Part shown: piece by piece, positions 36,043 to 48,932 of the stretch
How positions within the stretch are numbered: the first letter of the stretch is position 1
Layout of the letters: every line of letters starts with the position of its first letter
Source of the DNA: Dasypus novemcinctus
Taxonomy: Eukaryota > Chordata > Mammalia > Cingulata > Dasypodidae
Direction of reading: 5' to 3'
Assembly (NCBI RefSeq): GCF_030445035.2
Contig: NC_080682.1
Coordinates: 27,200,770-27,264,769 of the forward strand
Length of the DNA: 64,000 nt
Program-made: the position numbers and the translations under genes
Notes under the pieces: model-generated
The model's input: the letters and a program-made list of their open reading frames with translations, nothing else
What the model was told of the DNA's origin: nothing
The model's database searches: none

Positions 36043-37058
36043 GGAAACTCATAGCTATGAGTCTCCGAAAAGTGCTGGTAGGTTATAAGAGGGGTTGCCC
36101 TTATGCACACCTCAGCAGAGTCCCAGAGACAGATAAAGTAGATACAACCCCAGGTATTTGTTCTTCTGAGGACTACAGAGACCCACAGGTTCTATGGTCA
36201 TGGCAGATGGAGTTCAGTGCCATGTCAGTTGGCCCTACTTTGGAGTTTGTGTTTCTGTGTGATGGAGCTGGACTCAGATGTGATCTTTGTTCACAACCCT
36301 CTCCTGTTACTTTTACCAGAACTGCATTTGGTACTGGGGTTTAATATATACCTGGGGGACCTGAATCTCTGGACTGACCATGTGATAGCCAGGCCCTGAG
36401 CCTCAACAGACTTCAGCTCCTAAACTCTGGTTTATTGGACTTACCCCACTCAGCTAACATGGAGGTGAAGAAGGTCAACCACCACACCACGGAGCCAAGA
36501 ATGCCTACAACTGAAAGCAGGAGGATTGCATCCAGCATCCATGTGGAATCTAAGCCTCCTCTTGATATAGATGTGGAGTGGACACAACCATTCCAAGGTC
36601 CACAGGATGGAGGAATAGAGTATGGATTAGAGTGGACTTATTGATATTCTATTCATGAACTATTGTGATTAGTATTCGAAGAAAATGTGGCATTGGTGTG
36701 GAGAAAGTGGCCATGGTGACTGCTGTGGGTAGGGAGTGGGAGGATGAGATGAGATGTGGGGGTGTTTTCAGGACTTGGAGTTGTCCTGGGTGGTGCTGCA
36801 GGGACAGTTACTGGACATTGTATGTCCTCCCATGGTCTACTGGGTGGAATGTGGGAGAGTGTGGGCTATGGTGTGGACCACTGACCATGAGGTGCAGAGG
36901 TGCTCAGAGACATATTCACCAAATGCAATGAATGTCTCATGATAATGGAGGAGACTGTTGTTATGGGGGGAGGAGTAGGGTGAGGGGGTTGGGGGTTATA
37001 TGGAGACCTCATATTTTTTTAATGTAATTAAAAAAAAATAAAGACAAAAAAAAAGTTT
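36043..37058 (+). mobile_element. Family X, longest clean copy (about 1 kb); copy B only
   Basis: Plus orientation. It starts in the 5' part of the family 3' region ('cttatgcacacctcagcag', 'gagacagataaagtagatac') and ends 'ggagacctcatatttttttaa', then AAAAAAAATAAAGACAAAAAAAAA. The A-rich target 'caaaaaaaaagttttt' is repeated at the right flank. It is missing from copies A and C. The 117-codon and smaller frames are not recognised proteins. Confidence 0.85.
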
Positions 37059-38670
37059 TAGCCAGGATTTGACCCAGTTTATCAGCTGAGTTTCATTCTT
37101 TCAAATTAACAAAAATAATTTTTCAATGAGAAAGAGATGAGCACTAGAATCCAGGATGCACTCACTTTTGCTTCTTAATAACTCATCAATAATTCAGTCC
37201 ACAAATTAGACAAATTGTTACCAAGTTTATCTGCACGAAAATTGAACTCTCATCTTGTTCTCCTAGTAAAGTTGAAACAAATTGTTGTGAATAAACAACC
37301 TCCATGATTTTCTATTCATGAAGCCAATATAGTAAAATGGTATTTTAAGCTCTTAAGGTAAAAATTTTTCAGTCTTCATAGCTCTCCTCAATCATCTTTT
37401 CAAAAATAAAGAATTCTTAGACTTACGTTGCTCACAGTGGACTTCTAATTTTTATAACTTAAAACAGTCATCATTTTAAATATGTTGGTATCTAAGTTTG
37501 ATTACTATAAAGATCTACAACTACACTGACACTGTAACTTGAATAAAGGCATGGATTTGTGTGTCCACACATTGACTCCCCAGAGCATAATGTGGTTCTT
37601 GGATCATGTTTTTTCTTCAGTATATAATGAAAGGTGAGACAAGAACTGAGTAATAATTAACAGCAATATTTAGCACTTTCATTCAGCTTGTTCATTACTA
37701 TATAATATATAAATGTTTTATGTATAATAACACAATTTATCCGCATAACAACACCAAGACAGAATTCTATTGTTACTTGTCATCACAAATAACATATGAG
37801 AAACAAGAGATATATATACTTTCAGTAATTTTCTCAAAATCTTATAACATATACAAGTGATAACAACATTCACAACTGAGTTTTCTGACTACAGAGTCCT
37901 TCTTTTAAGCAGTTGAATCCTTGGAATGAAAGAATGAAATGATCTTTTCCCTGGGTCAACAGATTATCAGGTTTCTTGACCATAACTTATGAAATAATCA
38001 TGCTCTTTATTAAGTCAGCTGTAGAAATAAGATAGAAAAGAATGTTTTAAGAAGTAGGGGAGAATTGCTTTCGTATATTTGACAAATCTTTCAGAAAGTC
38101 AATGCATGTAGAATTTGCAGGTTTTTATCCTTGGTGACCAATAGTATGAAAATGATAAAAATTGAAATGAGAAAATAAAAACATGGAGGAGGAGAATGAA
38201 GAGGAAGAAGTATGGAAAAAGGAGAAGGAGAAGAATAAAAAAAGGAGAAGGAACTGGAAGAAGTAGATGAAGAAGAAAGAGAATATTTGGAAAAGCAAAG
38301 AGGATGAGCTATCCTATACTTAAAATGATTGAGAAGTGCCATTGCATTTTCAAGGTACAGAACTAGCACCCTTGAAAGATATCGTACAGGAAAGTGTGGA
38401 GTTATCCAGAGAGGAAATATTTGAAGCAACTGCACTGGATAAAATGGAAAAAAGAATAAAGTTCTTCTACTTCTACTAGGATGTAGAAATCTCAAAACAA
38501 TTGCTCTGACTCTGACAGATAAACTGAAAAATCACACCTTTTCATGATCCCACCGAAATTTGAGTGCAAACATCCAAATAATTTGAATTTTGAAGAGGAG
38601 AGCAAGAACCTTAAAGAGATATGGCAAATGAATTATTTCAACCTTGTCTGTTGGTGGAAGAAAAATGTAG
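37059..38670. other. Cassette copy B flank with polypurine tract
   Basis: Collinear with 19.6-21.2 kb and 48.16-49.9 kb. Purine-rich tract at 38165-38300; the 134-codon minus-strand frame over it is a composition artefact (poly-Ser/Phe). Confidence 0.55.
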
Positions 38671-38675
38671 CCATA

Positions 38676-39194
38676 TGTATTAGTCATCCAAAGGGGTGCT
38701 GATGCAAAATACCAGAAATTGGTCGGTTTTTATAAAGAGTATTTATTTGGGGTAAGATTTAACAGATACCAGGCCATAAAGCGTAAGTTGCTTCTTTCAC
38801 TAAAGTCTATTTTCACATGTTGGAGTAAGACGGCTGCTGATGTCTGCAAGGAGTCAGGCTTCCTGGGTTCTTCCTTTCCAGGGTCTTGCTTCTCCCCGGG
38901 TTCAGGGTTCCCCTTTTTCTGGGGCATGCTTCTCTTTCCTCTGTGTGCTTACTTTCAGCTTAAGGCTTCAGCATCAAATTCCAATATCAAAAACCCTTAA
39001 CTCTGTCCTTTGCCATGCCTTTTACCTGTGAGTCCTGACCCACAGATGCCCTACTGGCACAAGAGGTTTACATAATTACTTAATGATATAAACCTATGAA
39101 TCTAATATAATCTAATATGCCCAGAGGAAAAGATCAGTTTACAAACATAATCCAATTTCTTTTTGGAATTCATCAATAATATCAAACTGCTACA
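38676..39194 (-). mobile_element. Solo LTR, MaLR-like, with 5-bp target duplication; copy B only
   Basis: A 519-bp element runs TGTATTAGTC...CTGCTACA on the plus strand. The direct repeat CCATA lies at 38671-38675 and 39195-39199. Read on the minus strand it has AAATAAATACTC near its 3' end and belongs to the family at 12045-12692. In copy C the target is uninterrupted ('gtagctataatagaa' near 49931). A 5-bp duplication fits class III/MaLR elements. Solo, with no internal region. Confidence 0.85.
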
Positions 39195-39199
39195 CCATA

Positions 39200-40945
39200 G
39201 TACAAGTAGCTATGAAGAAATCAGCTCAATTATACTGAATTTTTAAAGCCTAGTGTGAGCTGGAGAGGCAGTCTGAAAAAGAAGAGAAACATAGATTCAC
39301 AGGGTTAGCCTTCACTCTCATTGTCTTCTCTACAAGTCTCTACAAAGTGTTCTTGAGAAAGACTCCATATCAAAATACCAAACATCTTCCTCTTTTACCA
39401 AATGACCCACTCTTATTACTTTTTCAACTATAGCTTTAGTCTTACTTTAGTCTTAACAATAGATAAGATATAATGAGACACCTAATCATAGAATTCCTTC
39501 CTTTCTTAGAACATCCATTCTATAACACTAGGTTTCCTTATACCATCCCCTGTATTTCCAAACAAAGCCTAAATCCTAACCCAGGTTCTTTCTAATACCC
39601 TTTTCTTTAGAAACTGCATTTTCCTCATGGCATGTGTTCTTCCTCAGTTTATTGAATAATAAAGCCAACTTGTTGAATCACAGGAATTCCAAGTGTCTTT
39701 GATGAAAAAGCATTGATAATTGCTAGTTTAAAATATTTAATTGAGAAGTTAAACAACATGTAGATATATTGGAAATTTCATCAGAGACATGAAACTATAA
39801 GATGGTATCCAATGAAAGGTTAGAAATAAACTTTTCAAAAGCACACAGAGACAAACACAATATCAGAAATGAAGAATTCCTTCAACAATGTTCATTAGTA
39901 GTGTCAGTAGAACTGAGAAAAGAATGAGTGAATTTGAAGATAAGCCAATAAGAATTGTCCAAAAAGAAAGAAATTTAAAGAAAAACAGTGGGGAAAAATT
40001 ATCCAAGAGCTGTGGAGCAATATCAAACACTTTAATGTAAATGCAGTTAGAGTTCAGCAACAAGAATAGAGATAAGTCAATCAGAAGAAATATTAAAAAG
40101 ATACTGGTCAAGACATTTCCAAAAATATTCAAATACATCAAAGCTTAGAGCAACAAATGTCAGCAAGTTCCTCAGGAAAGATAAATACATAAATCAAATC
40201 AACTGAACATAAAACACATTGACTTTCATCAGACAGACTGCTGAAAAATAAAATTTAAGTATACAATTACGAAGGCAGTCAGAGGAAATTACATATCACA
40301 TACTGAAGACAAAAGCCTAGTTACTATAAGAATTGAACATCTACTGAAAACTATTTTCAAATATAAGAACAAAATAAAGATATTTTAGGAAAATTAACAC
40401 ATACAGAGCCACACAAAGACTTATACTTCAAAATCATCCAGGCAGGAATGTGATAACAGGGAGAATTTTGTCTAAACAGAGATATAAATTATGCTAAAAC
40501 TGTAAAAAAAGAAGGTAAAATTTGATTTGTAATATTTTAATGGTTTTAAAAATAATTGCTTAAAACAAAACTAGATTGATGAATTGTTAGGTTTAAATCA
40601 TTTATAAAAGTAAAAGTTATGCAAGAAAAATAACAAAATGAGAAGTAAGAATTCAAGTTCTATTTTACAGTTATAATGTTTTAAGCTATGAGGTATTTTA
40701 TTTTAGGAAGCCTGTTATAAAGTAAACATGCATAAAATAATCACTAGCTTAACCACTAGAAAGAAAAAATTACAATGATAAGGTATTAAAGTAAGGGTAT
40801 CTCTATAATGGCAAACACATATTAAAAGGATAGTAAAAAAAATGTTATAAATAACTTTTAGTCATTTGCTTTGATAATTTAGAGAACATGTACACTTCCA
40901 ATAAAAATTTGTTATACCTTTGGTTATATGTTTATTAAAGTTATT
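39200..40945. other. End of cassette copy B
   Basis: AT-rich and collinear with 21.3-22.9 kb and 50-51.3 kb. It holds the uninterrupted version of the site used by the GC-rich LTR (about 39712-39730). No gene. Confidence 0.5.
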
Positions 40946-40949
40946 GATT

Positions 40950-43900
40950 TCTTCCTAAAAATCTTCCAAATGATAAAAAAAATTTGAAACTGGTTTCCAA
41001 ATTTTAAAATATCACCTTGAATTTTTGAGGAATTAAAGAAGTTAAAAATCTAGCAAGAGGAAACTGGATTTCAGGGAATTTATGTTATTACTCTAAAGGT
41101 ATATAGTTAATACATATCAGATTATTATTAAGGATTATGTATAAGAACATAATTATTAGATTATTTTTCAAACTATACCATATGGTTTTTCCACAGAGGG
41201 AACATTTTTTTAAGAGCCAAAGTGCCTGGATGTAGTCACTTTTATCATATAGTTTATGGTTCCAGAAAAGTTCACTAGCATACTATGGGGGAAAATATCT
41301 CATCTTATTGCATTTTGGTTGAAGAAGAGAGTTGTGTTTTCTCCTTGGGAAACCCCTATGGACTTCAAGAAGGGGATATTAAGCTGGTCAGTATCCAAAC
41401 ACATATTATACACAGTGTATTGTAACTGAGTGACCAGTTCAGTTCCAGAGGTAAGAAAAACATTTTTTTCATCAGTTCCAGAGGTTAAAAAAAAAAACTT
41501 TTCCATCATCTATACAATATTTTAGAAGCTATAATCTCAAATCTCAAATTAGAGTAGGAGAGTTAACATTTAAATTTGAAATGGAGTGTTTTAATTTAGT
41601 CAGAGTAGTAATAAAATTTAATAACATTTCTTCTAGCAAACAAGTTAGAATAATAGGTAGATCTCTCTACATACTTAGGTCAATTGAGCTGCAAATCAGA
41701 AATTTGTTTTAAATTCCTTGATGGAGGATAATAGCATAGGGGCAGTAGAAATAAGACTATTTTTAAATGTGAGGGAAATTATTAAAGAAAGAAAATTAAG
41801 TTTCATCCATCTGTTTTGTATGTGCAACTTTGGTATCAATTTTACTTTCTGGCAGGTTTGTAAATGAATTTTAAATGTAATTCATTAGTTAATCCGTCTA
41901 GAAGTCAGTTTATGTTATTATTATTTATAAAATTTAATTGTCTTTTAAGCTGCACAACTTTATTTAAGGAATTCAAGTATATGAGGGAATAGCTTGTGCT
42001 GTTCCTGGGCAAAAATTATTCCAGAATTTTGAATGTCACAATGGTATTGTATATATAGTGCAGTGGCTTAGTGTGTGAAATTTGAGCTTGAATCCTGGTT
42101 CAGCTAACTAACTGTGTGATCTTGGTAAATAAACACTTAGCTTGGCATGCATTTTCTTATGTTTAAAGGGACACTAAATTATTTAGTTTTCAGATTGCTA
42201 TATAGATTATGTAAAATAATGTCCATGAAATTTCGAATAGGAATAGTAATATGTGGTAACTGCTATCACAGATTTTCTCTTCTCAAGTTTAATGTTTGTA
42301 AAACTGTCCTCATAGACATCTATTACTTTATGATTTCAGATTATATGAGAATTGAGAAAATGCTTTTATTTGAGTGTTTCAGATTGATCACATTTTCTTA
42401 AAATTAATGTTCCATATTTTTCTAACCCATATCTGCTATTAACGTGAAATCAGCTACACATAAGCACAACTGGATTAATGTTCCTGAAATATTAGTTAAC
42501 AGGAATACATGTTTGCAGAGCAGTGTGAATGAAATGGCAAAACTATACATTAGGAACCATGTTTCCAGATCCTTAGAGTGATGTGGATTTTCTCTAGTGA
42601 GACATGATTTGTTAAAAAATATACCTTAATTTGGAAACAAATTTCTTGGTGTACAGAAAATATAAGCACTAAAGAATTGCCAAAAATTTATAGTGTTAAG
42701 AATTTCAGGAGAATTTAAGTTAACCATGATGTTATTTAATTGCCATGTTCATTAGCAGAATGCAGTGAAAAAGAATCATTTTGGTTCCTTAAAGCATAGA
42801 CTACTGGTATCCTATGGCTTTATTTTCAAAAGATCGATGTATTTACTGTCATATATATATATACATACATATATATCTTAAAGAAGAATTACTGAGACTC
42901 TGGTTTAGAACCGATTGTTTCTTAAAGCTCTGTTAAAAATCATTGATTTTATAACTTCATATATATTTTTTAAAGAAAATGTAGATTTGATATATTATTT
43001 CTGTGGAGACTTCACATAAAAATGCTTTAAACATTTATTTCAATGTACCTCAGCATTAATCACTGTACAATGATATCTTGTTTATAATTTTAAAGGACAA
43101 GCCTGAAAATTTTGGCCATTATTAGTTATTTTTTGTTTTGGAAAAATGCAGTTATTTTTTCTTGCACACATGGTCAACAGGCACTAAATCAGGTATTGGA
43201 ATACAAGGTAAAAGAGGCAGATTCTATTCTTCTGCAATTGTTGTCCCTTCTCAGTCATGCCAGTGAAGGTTAAATTTGTAATGTTGCTGATATTTTTCTG
43301 GTTTGTACTCATCAAGATGTATTATGTAATAGATTATTTTAGTAAATTATCTATCAGCACTTTTTTTTCCAAAATTTGCTTACATAATTTCATTTCCTTT
43401 TACTGTTTTCTTCCTTTCTTCCAAATTCCAGTTTTGTCCCAAAAGTCTTCTCTAAATATATTTGAATATAGGGCATTGATTAATGTAAGAGAGAGAGAGA
43501 GAGACAGAGGTAGGAAAAGTTTGGGTAGAGAGAGAGAATGAGGGATTTTTAAAAAAAAATAGAAGTGTATTTTTGTTTTGCACAAAGAGTACATTAATCT
43601 GTACTTATTAATTGATACTTTGACAAGTCATTTCATTAAAATATCCACTTAAACTAAATCAGAAATTATTAAAATAGTTCATTGTGCTTATATTTTCATG
43701 AAACAATGTAAGTTGTCTTACTTTATTCAGAAATTGGGATTTAGCCCAATTATATATTTTGCTATAAGATTCTGTGTCAAATGAGCGTATTTTTTAGCTC
43801 CACAGTTATGAAGCTATTTTTCTATATATTTGAAAGATCATGCACTTAGCTCTTTGATAGCCTTTCTAGGAAATTTTTAAGATTTGCACATTCTTTTCTT

Positions 43901-45100
43901 GAAACATGAATATCACAGTATGACAAAATTTTAATTTATTTTACCTCATGGATATAAATCACTTGTAAGTCAAGGAATACAGTCAGGCACAATGCTTGTC
44001 ACCTGTTTTCCCCTTTTAAATCCTGAAAAGTACAGGGGACAATGAATTAGGTAAAGTCAAACACTGGTTTATTTAGGCAAAACAAGTTATCATGCTGAAA
44101 TTTTCATCCTATTTTATGTGTCATGTATTTTTTGTATTCAATCATTAAAGAGGTCAGTTCATATGCAGTTTCCTCTTTAACTTTATTTTTGTCATGTACT
44201 TTTTATTCTTCACACTCCCACTGAAAGAGAAACATTCGAATGGCATAGGGAAGAACAAAAAAAATCTAACATTACTTGTGCCAAATATGATTAAATTCTT
44301 TCAGCAATAGCTTTTAAAAACCATTTAATTAGTAATCATTAGGTTATATTAATACACAATTATTTTGGAGACTACATGAGCAACTATCTATATAATGAAA
44401 TGGTCACACTGTTTTTTTGTGAAAAATATGGCTTAAAATTGATACAAAATATTGCACTGATAGTATATGAATAAAGAAACATTGTGTATTGTCATAAAGT
44501 TAAAATTTAAACAATAGTAATGGTACAGCTGCAAAGGCCAAACTGGGCAATATCTTGATATTCATTTAAAGAAAGAAGACTAGAAAAAAACACATTTCAA
44601 CCCTTTTGTTTGCAAAGAAGATGCATCTTCCAACAGCATACTTTCAGCTGCTATGTTCACCACTATTCCTGAAGAACTATTGGTATAAAGGGTTTTCCTG
44701 AAAGGAAAGATGAAATATAAGATTAACTTATTCCAATTTGCAGTCATCTGCAACATTATGAAATTACATAATTGTCACAGGTGCTACTTCTTTAAATTTA
44801 ATACAATATTTTCATGTGAATATGGTTGTTCACTATTATAATTACAACAATTAAGAAAAGACATTTTATACATATTGTGGCAAATATAGAACTAGAACTG
44901 AGATCTGTGCTTTCCACTATAACATTTTTGAACTTAAAAATCCCAATAATATTTATATTTGAAATTTTTACGAGTGTAAAATGAGAATAAGATGTAGAAA
45001 ATTGGTCAGTTATGAATTGGAAAATAAATTCTTGTTTTGACAGATTTTTAAGACTCTTTGCCAATACATGAAAGATACTATTTTTTCGTATAATTTGCAC
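40950..45100. other. 5' flank of OR5T copy C
   Basis: AT-rich upstream region. It includes a short AT/ACAT repeat at 42849-42877 and (GA)n at 43488-43530. The 84-94 codon frames here are not recognisable and change between copies, so I treat them as chance. Confidence 0.5.
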
Positions 45101-45102
45101 AG
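45101..45102 (+). other. Candidate 3' splice site (copy C)
   Basis: TTTTTTCGTATAATTTGCACAG followed by CATAACTCATTCACTTGG, 148 bases upstream of the ATG at 45250. It aligns with 17104 and 32992. Confidence 0.45.
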
Positions 45103-45249
45103 CATAACTCATTCACTTGGAGCCAACTTTGTCATTGCCGATTACATCAATTGTCTTGGAATTCAGTATGCACTTCTAAGAAACAAAGATAAGGACATAA
45201 TTGTGTAAGTATTTTGACAGGATTTTGCCTTGAGAACCTATAAATAGAA

Positions 45250-46221
45250 ATGTCAGGGTTGCCATCCGATTTGAATACATACAGGATTCAGATGAAGAAT
45301 GTGACTGAAGTCACAATGTTTATATTGATGGGCTTTACAGATGATTTTGAGCTACAAATTTTACTATTTTTAACATTTCTAGCAATTTATATCTTTACTC
45401 TGGTTGGAAATTTGGGCCTGGTTGTATTGGTCATTGGGGATTCCCGGCTCCACAATCCCATGTACTATTTCCTGAGTGTGTTGTCATTCTTGGATGCATG
45501 CTATTCTTCAGTTATCACCCCCACACTGTTGGTCAATTTCCTGTCCGAGTATAAAGCCATTTCACTTCTTGGGTGTGCAACACAGATGTTTCTTTTTATT
45601 ACTTTTGGGACTACTGAGTGTTTTCTCTTGGCTGCAATGGCTTATGATCGTTATGTAGCTATCTACAACCCACTGCTCTATTCAGTTAACATGTCACCCC
45701 AAGTCTATGTGCCACTCATCATTGCTTCCTATGTTGCTGGCATTTTGGATGGTACTTTACACACTGTGGCTACATTTAACCTTTCCTTCTGTGCATCCAA
45801 TGAAATAAGACATGTGTTTTGTGACATCCCTCCACTACTTGCTATTTCTTGTTCTGACACTCACATCAACCAGCTTATACTCTTCTATGTTGTCGGCTTT
45901 ATTGAGATAATGACTATTCTGATAGTCCTAATCTCCTATGCTTTCATTCTGTTGGCCATTCTGAGGATGCGTTCTTCTGAAGGGAGGCAAAAGGTCTTTT
46001 CCACCTGTGGATCTCACCTAACTGGAGTGTCAATTTACCATGGGACAATCCTCTTCATGTATGTGAGGCCAAGTTCCAACTATGCTTTGGACCATGATAT
46101 GATTGTGTCTATATTTTACACTGTTGTCATTCCCATGCTGAATCCCATAATCTACAGTTTGAGGAACAAAGATGTTAAAGAAGCAGTGAAAAGATTGTTT
46201 GAGAGATTGTTTTATAAATAA
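45250..46221 (+). CDS. OR5T: Olfactory receptor, OR5T family, intact (copy C)
   Basis: A 323-residue single-exon odorant receptor. Landmarks sit at the same positions as in copy A: NVT at 17-19, GN 53-54, LHNPMYYFL 67-75 (T to N in the LHTPMY motif), C109, [13 protein letters not shown] 130-142, VFCDIPPLL in ECL2, SYAFIL in TM5, [10 protein letters not shown] in ICL3/TM6, [12 protein letters not shown] in TM7. I count 11 differences from copy A in the first 60 residues. The C-tail ends ERLFYK, seven residues shorter. The start is the conserved ATG in GAAATGTCAGG. A second in-frame Met at codon 15 would still leave the sequon, so the exact N-terminus is inferred. No lesion is visible. Its nearest intact neighbour on the right is the convergent OR8H-like gene. 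Confidence 0.95.
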   Translation: MSGLPSDLNTYRIQMKNVTEVTMFILMGFTDDFELQILLFLTFLAIYIFTLVGNLGLVVLVIGDSRLHNPMYYFLSVLSFLDACYSSVITPTLLVNFLSEYKAISLLGCATQMFLFITFGTTECFLLAAMAYDRYVAIYNPLLYSVNMSPQVYVPLIIASYVAGILDGTLHTVATFNLSFCASNEIRHVFCDIPPLLAISCSDTHINQLILFYVVGFIEIMTILIVLISYAFILLAILRMRSSEGRQKVFSTCGSHLTGVSIYHGTILFMYVRPSSNYALDHDMIVSIFYTVVIPMLNPIIYSLRNKDVKEAVKRLFERLFYK

Positions 46222-46874
46222 AGTACTATTTTAACATTCGGTCAAACTTAACAGAATGTTCGATATCAATCCATATCTCTGTGGTCAGAAACAAGGGAAG
46301 AAAATACCTTATTTTTACTTAGTAGTGTGTTCATATCTTAGAGAAATTCCAAAGAAAGCTAATCTTCCAATATAAAATTTTATATTTATAGGTAAATTAA
46401 GTGCTCTGTATTACCATAATTATATTCCAATGTATCCATTTTAAGTATTCATTGATTTATTTTTATTGATTTTGTTAGTCATTGTGCAATTTGATTTTCA
46501 ATTACATAATTATAGAAGTTATACTCAGGAGATAACAGCTTGATGTAACTCACATGGTTTTGGTAAATTGTCAGCACTCTTTATGAAGTAATTCCCTATT
46601 TTGGAATCCCTGTGAAGGACTCCTTAACATTTGCTCACTTTCTTCATGTGCCCTTATACTCTTGATACTCTTGGATCTATCTACCCTTCTGGAAATGTCT
46701 TTTGCACACTTTGGATCAATATAATAAATACTTGTCCTTGTTTTTACATCTCTCTGTGCAATTATAGAAATTTGTACAATCCATTCTGAAACTCCCTAAA
46801 TTAAATTGAAATCATATGTTATTATTTATTGAGTATATAATTGAGGTTCAGGGAAAACAAGAATATGGGATATA
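46222..46874. other. 3' flank of OR5T copy C
   Basis: Collinear with the flanks after 18239 and 34122. AT-rich, no gene. Confidence 0.5.
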
Positions 46875-47405
46875 AACTCCCTCTCAATTAGAAGCAGAGT
46901 CGGCATCACCATCCCAAAGCCCTCAACATTGGGGATTGAACAATAGACTAAACTAGATTTATTTTTATTCTACTCTAGACTTATTATTATCCTAGCAATG
47001 GAAGAACTCATATAATTGAAATAAAGGCAGTGGCCACCAGAGGTTCTGAGGGATGTGAGAGGAAAGAATGGGTGCAATATGGGGGCATTTTTGGGATATT
47101 GGATTTGTCCTGTATTACATTGCACTGATGGATACAGGCCATGGTATATTTTTCATAACCTACAAAATTGTATGGGACAGATTATAAAGTATAATGTAAA
47201 CTATAATCCACAGTTAGTAGCAATGCTTCAATATGTGTTCATCAATTGTATAATAACAAATGTACCACACTAATGAAGAATGTTGTTAATGTGGGAAAGT
47301 GTGGGAGGGGAGGGAGTGGGCATCTAGGAATCCCTTATATTTTTTAATGTAGCATTTATGTAATCTAAAGCTCCTTTAAAAATAAAAATTTAATTTAAAA
47401 TGAAA
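46875..47405 (+). mobile_element. Family Y (L1-type 3' end), plus; copy C only
   Basis: Carries 'gtactgatggatacaggcc'-type sequence ('tgcactgatggatacaggc'), 'atgtgttcatcaattgta' and 'ggaatcccttatattttttaa', and ends in an A-rich tail (AAAATAAAAATTTAATTTAAAATGAAAAAAAAG). Copies A and B lack it at the same place. The 72-codon frame inside is not a gene. Confidence 0.8.
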
Positions 47406-48767
47406 AAAAAGAAAAAGTTTCAACTTAATTCTATTTAAAGATGGGCCAATAACTGAAAAGCTTGCTAGCCTAGTTTTAGGATTTCCTTTGATGCAGATTC
47501 TTGCTCATTTCCTAGTCTGCCTTTATCCTGTATGTTTTAGAAATGAACTTTCATTTATCATCATTCCTGCTTCTTCCCTCTTTATTCTGCTTTGTTTATT
47601 TTGTTCTAAGATTGTTTAATTTGGAGGGCATAAGGAATATAAATTTTCATTTTTTGTAATAGAATTCATACTTCCCCCAGCAAGGATGATTGTCCTATGA
47701 ATCCACTATGACAGTCCCATAAAAAAAAGGTAAACAAAGAATTCTTTATCTTAATTATGAATTAGCCAATCCAATAAATTTCAGAACCTCACTTTCTAAT
47801 CAGTCATGCAAAGAAATCTCATATATCACTATTGAAAGTAACCCATGTTTGGTATCAGAGTGTGATTTAAATCTATATTCAAAAGTCCTCTTGAAATAAA
47901 CAAAGTTTCAGAGACAAAACACTGTGCATAATGTGGATATCATGTTTTCTTAAAAAATGTAACATTTTGGAAAACACAGCATCTTAACATTTGTTTTCCT
48001 TATTATAATATTTTGAGGTGAGTTTTCTGCAATAAAGGAATAAACTACATTAAAAGTGTTTCTACATGTCCATCCCTTTAAAAATATGCATCACAGGATC
48101 ATTTTATGACTTTTCCAATTCAAATCCCATTTTGAAATTATAAAAAAAAGGTTTTAGTCATGGTTTTAGCCAAATTTATCAGTTGAGTTACTTTTTCATA
48201 TTAATAACAATAATTTTGTATGAGAAAAAGAGATTAGCTGTAGACCCTAAGATGCACTCACTTTTGTCTCTTAATAACTCACCAATAATTCAGTTCTCAA
48301 ATTAGACAAATTGATATAACGTTTATCTATAGGAAAATTGCACTATCACATTGGTCTCCTAGTAAAGTAGAAACAAAATGTTGGGAATAAATAAATATTC
48401 ATAAATTTCTATTCATGAAGTTAATTATGGTCAAATGGAATTTAAACACTCAAGTTAATAACTTTTCAGTCTTCATATCTCAGCTTAAGTATCTTTTCCA
48501 GAAGAAAGAATTCTTAGACTTAAATTGCCCACAGAGGACCCCTCTCTTTTTTATAACTCAGTCTTAATTTAATATTTGTTGGTGGAAGGCTTGATTGCAA
48601 TATAGATCTACCACTACATTGACACTGTAACTTGAATAAAGGCATTGTTTTATCTATCCACACATTTGAATCCACAGAGCATAATGTTATTTCCTGGAAC
48701 ATACTGTTGATTCAGTATTTACTGAAAATGGTGAGTCAAGAAATGAGTAATAATTAATAGCAATAGT
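47406..48767. other. Cassette copy C flank
   Basis: Collinear with 35.37-37.7 kb of copy B. No coding sequence. Confidence 0.5.
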
Positions 48768-48778
48768 TTAGCACTTTT

Positions 48779-48921
48779 TTTCTATCTGGTTGCATCACTG
48801 TCTTTTTTGGTCTGTTGCTTTGCTGCACAGGGTCCTGTACCCCACAGCGCAGGTCTGGGAGCCTTTTTACTTTTTATTTTACCAGGAGGTCAATTGCTTA
48901 AGCCAGAGCCGCTTCCCATAG
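48779..48921 (-). mobile_element. tRNA-derived SINE (non-DAS), reverse; copy C only
   Basis: On the minus strand it reads 'ggaagcggctctggcttaag' (tRNA-like head, same type as 8300) through to an AAAAAAA tail. A perfect 11-base target duplication, TTAGCACTTTT, lies at 48768-48778 and 48922-48932. Copy B has the single target ('tttagcactttcattcagc'). Confidence 0.85.
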
Positions 48922-48932
48922 TTAGCACTTTT

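Larger units (their letters stand above)
30780..40900 (+). repeat. OR cassette copy B
   Basis: Collinear with copies A and C from about 30.8 kb ('cagcattagtcaatctaca' matches 43.05 kb in C) through the OR5T pseudogene to beyond 40 kb. It carries copy-specific insertions at 31143, 34868, 36043 and 38676. I find no OR8H homologue before copy C starts. Confidence 0.75.
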
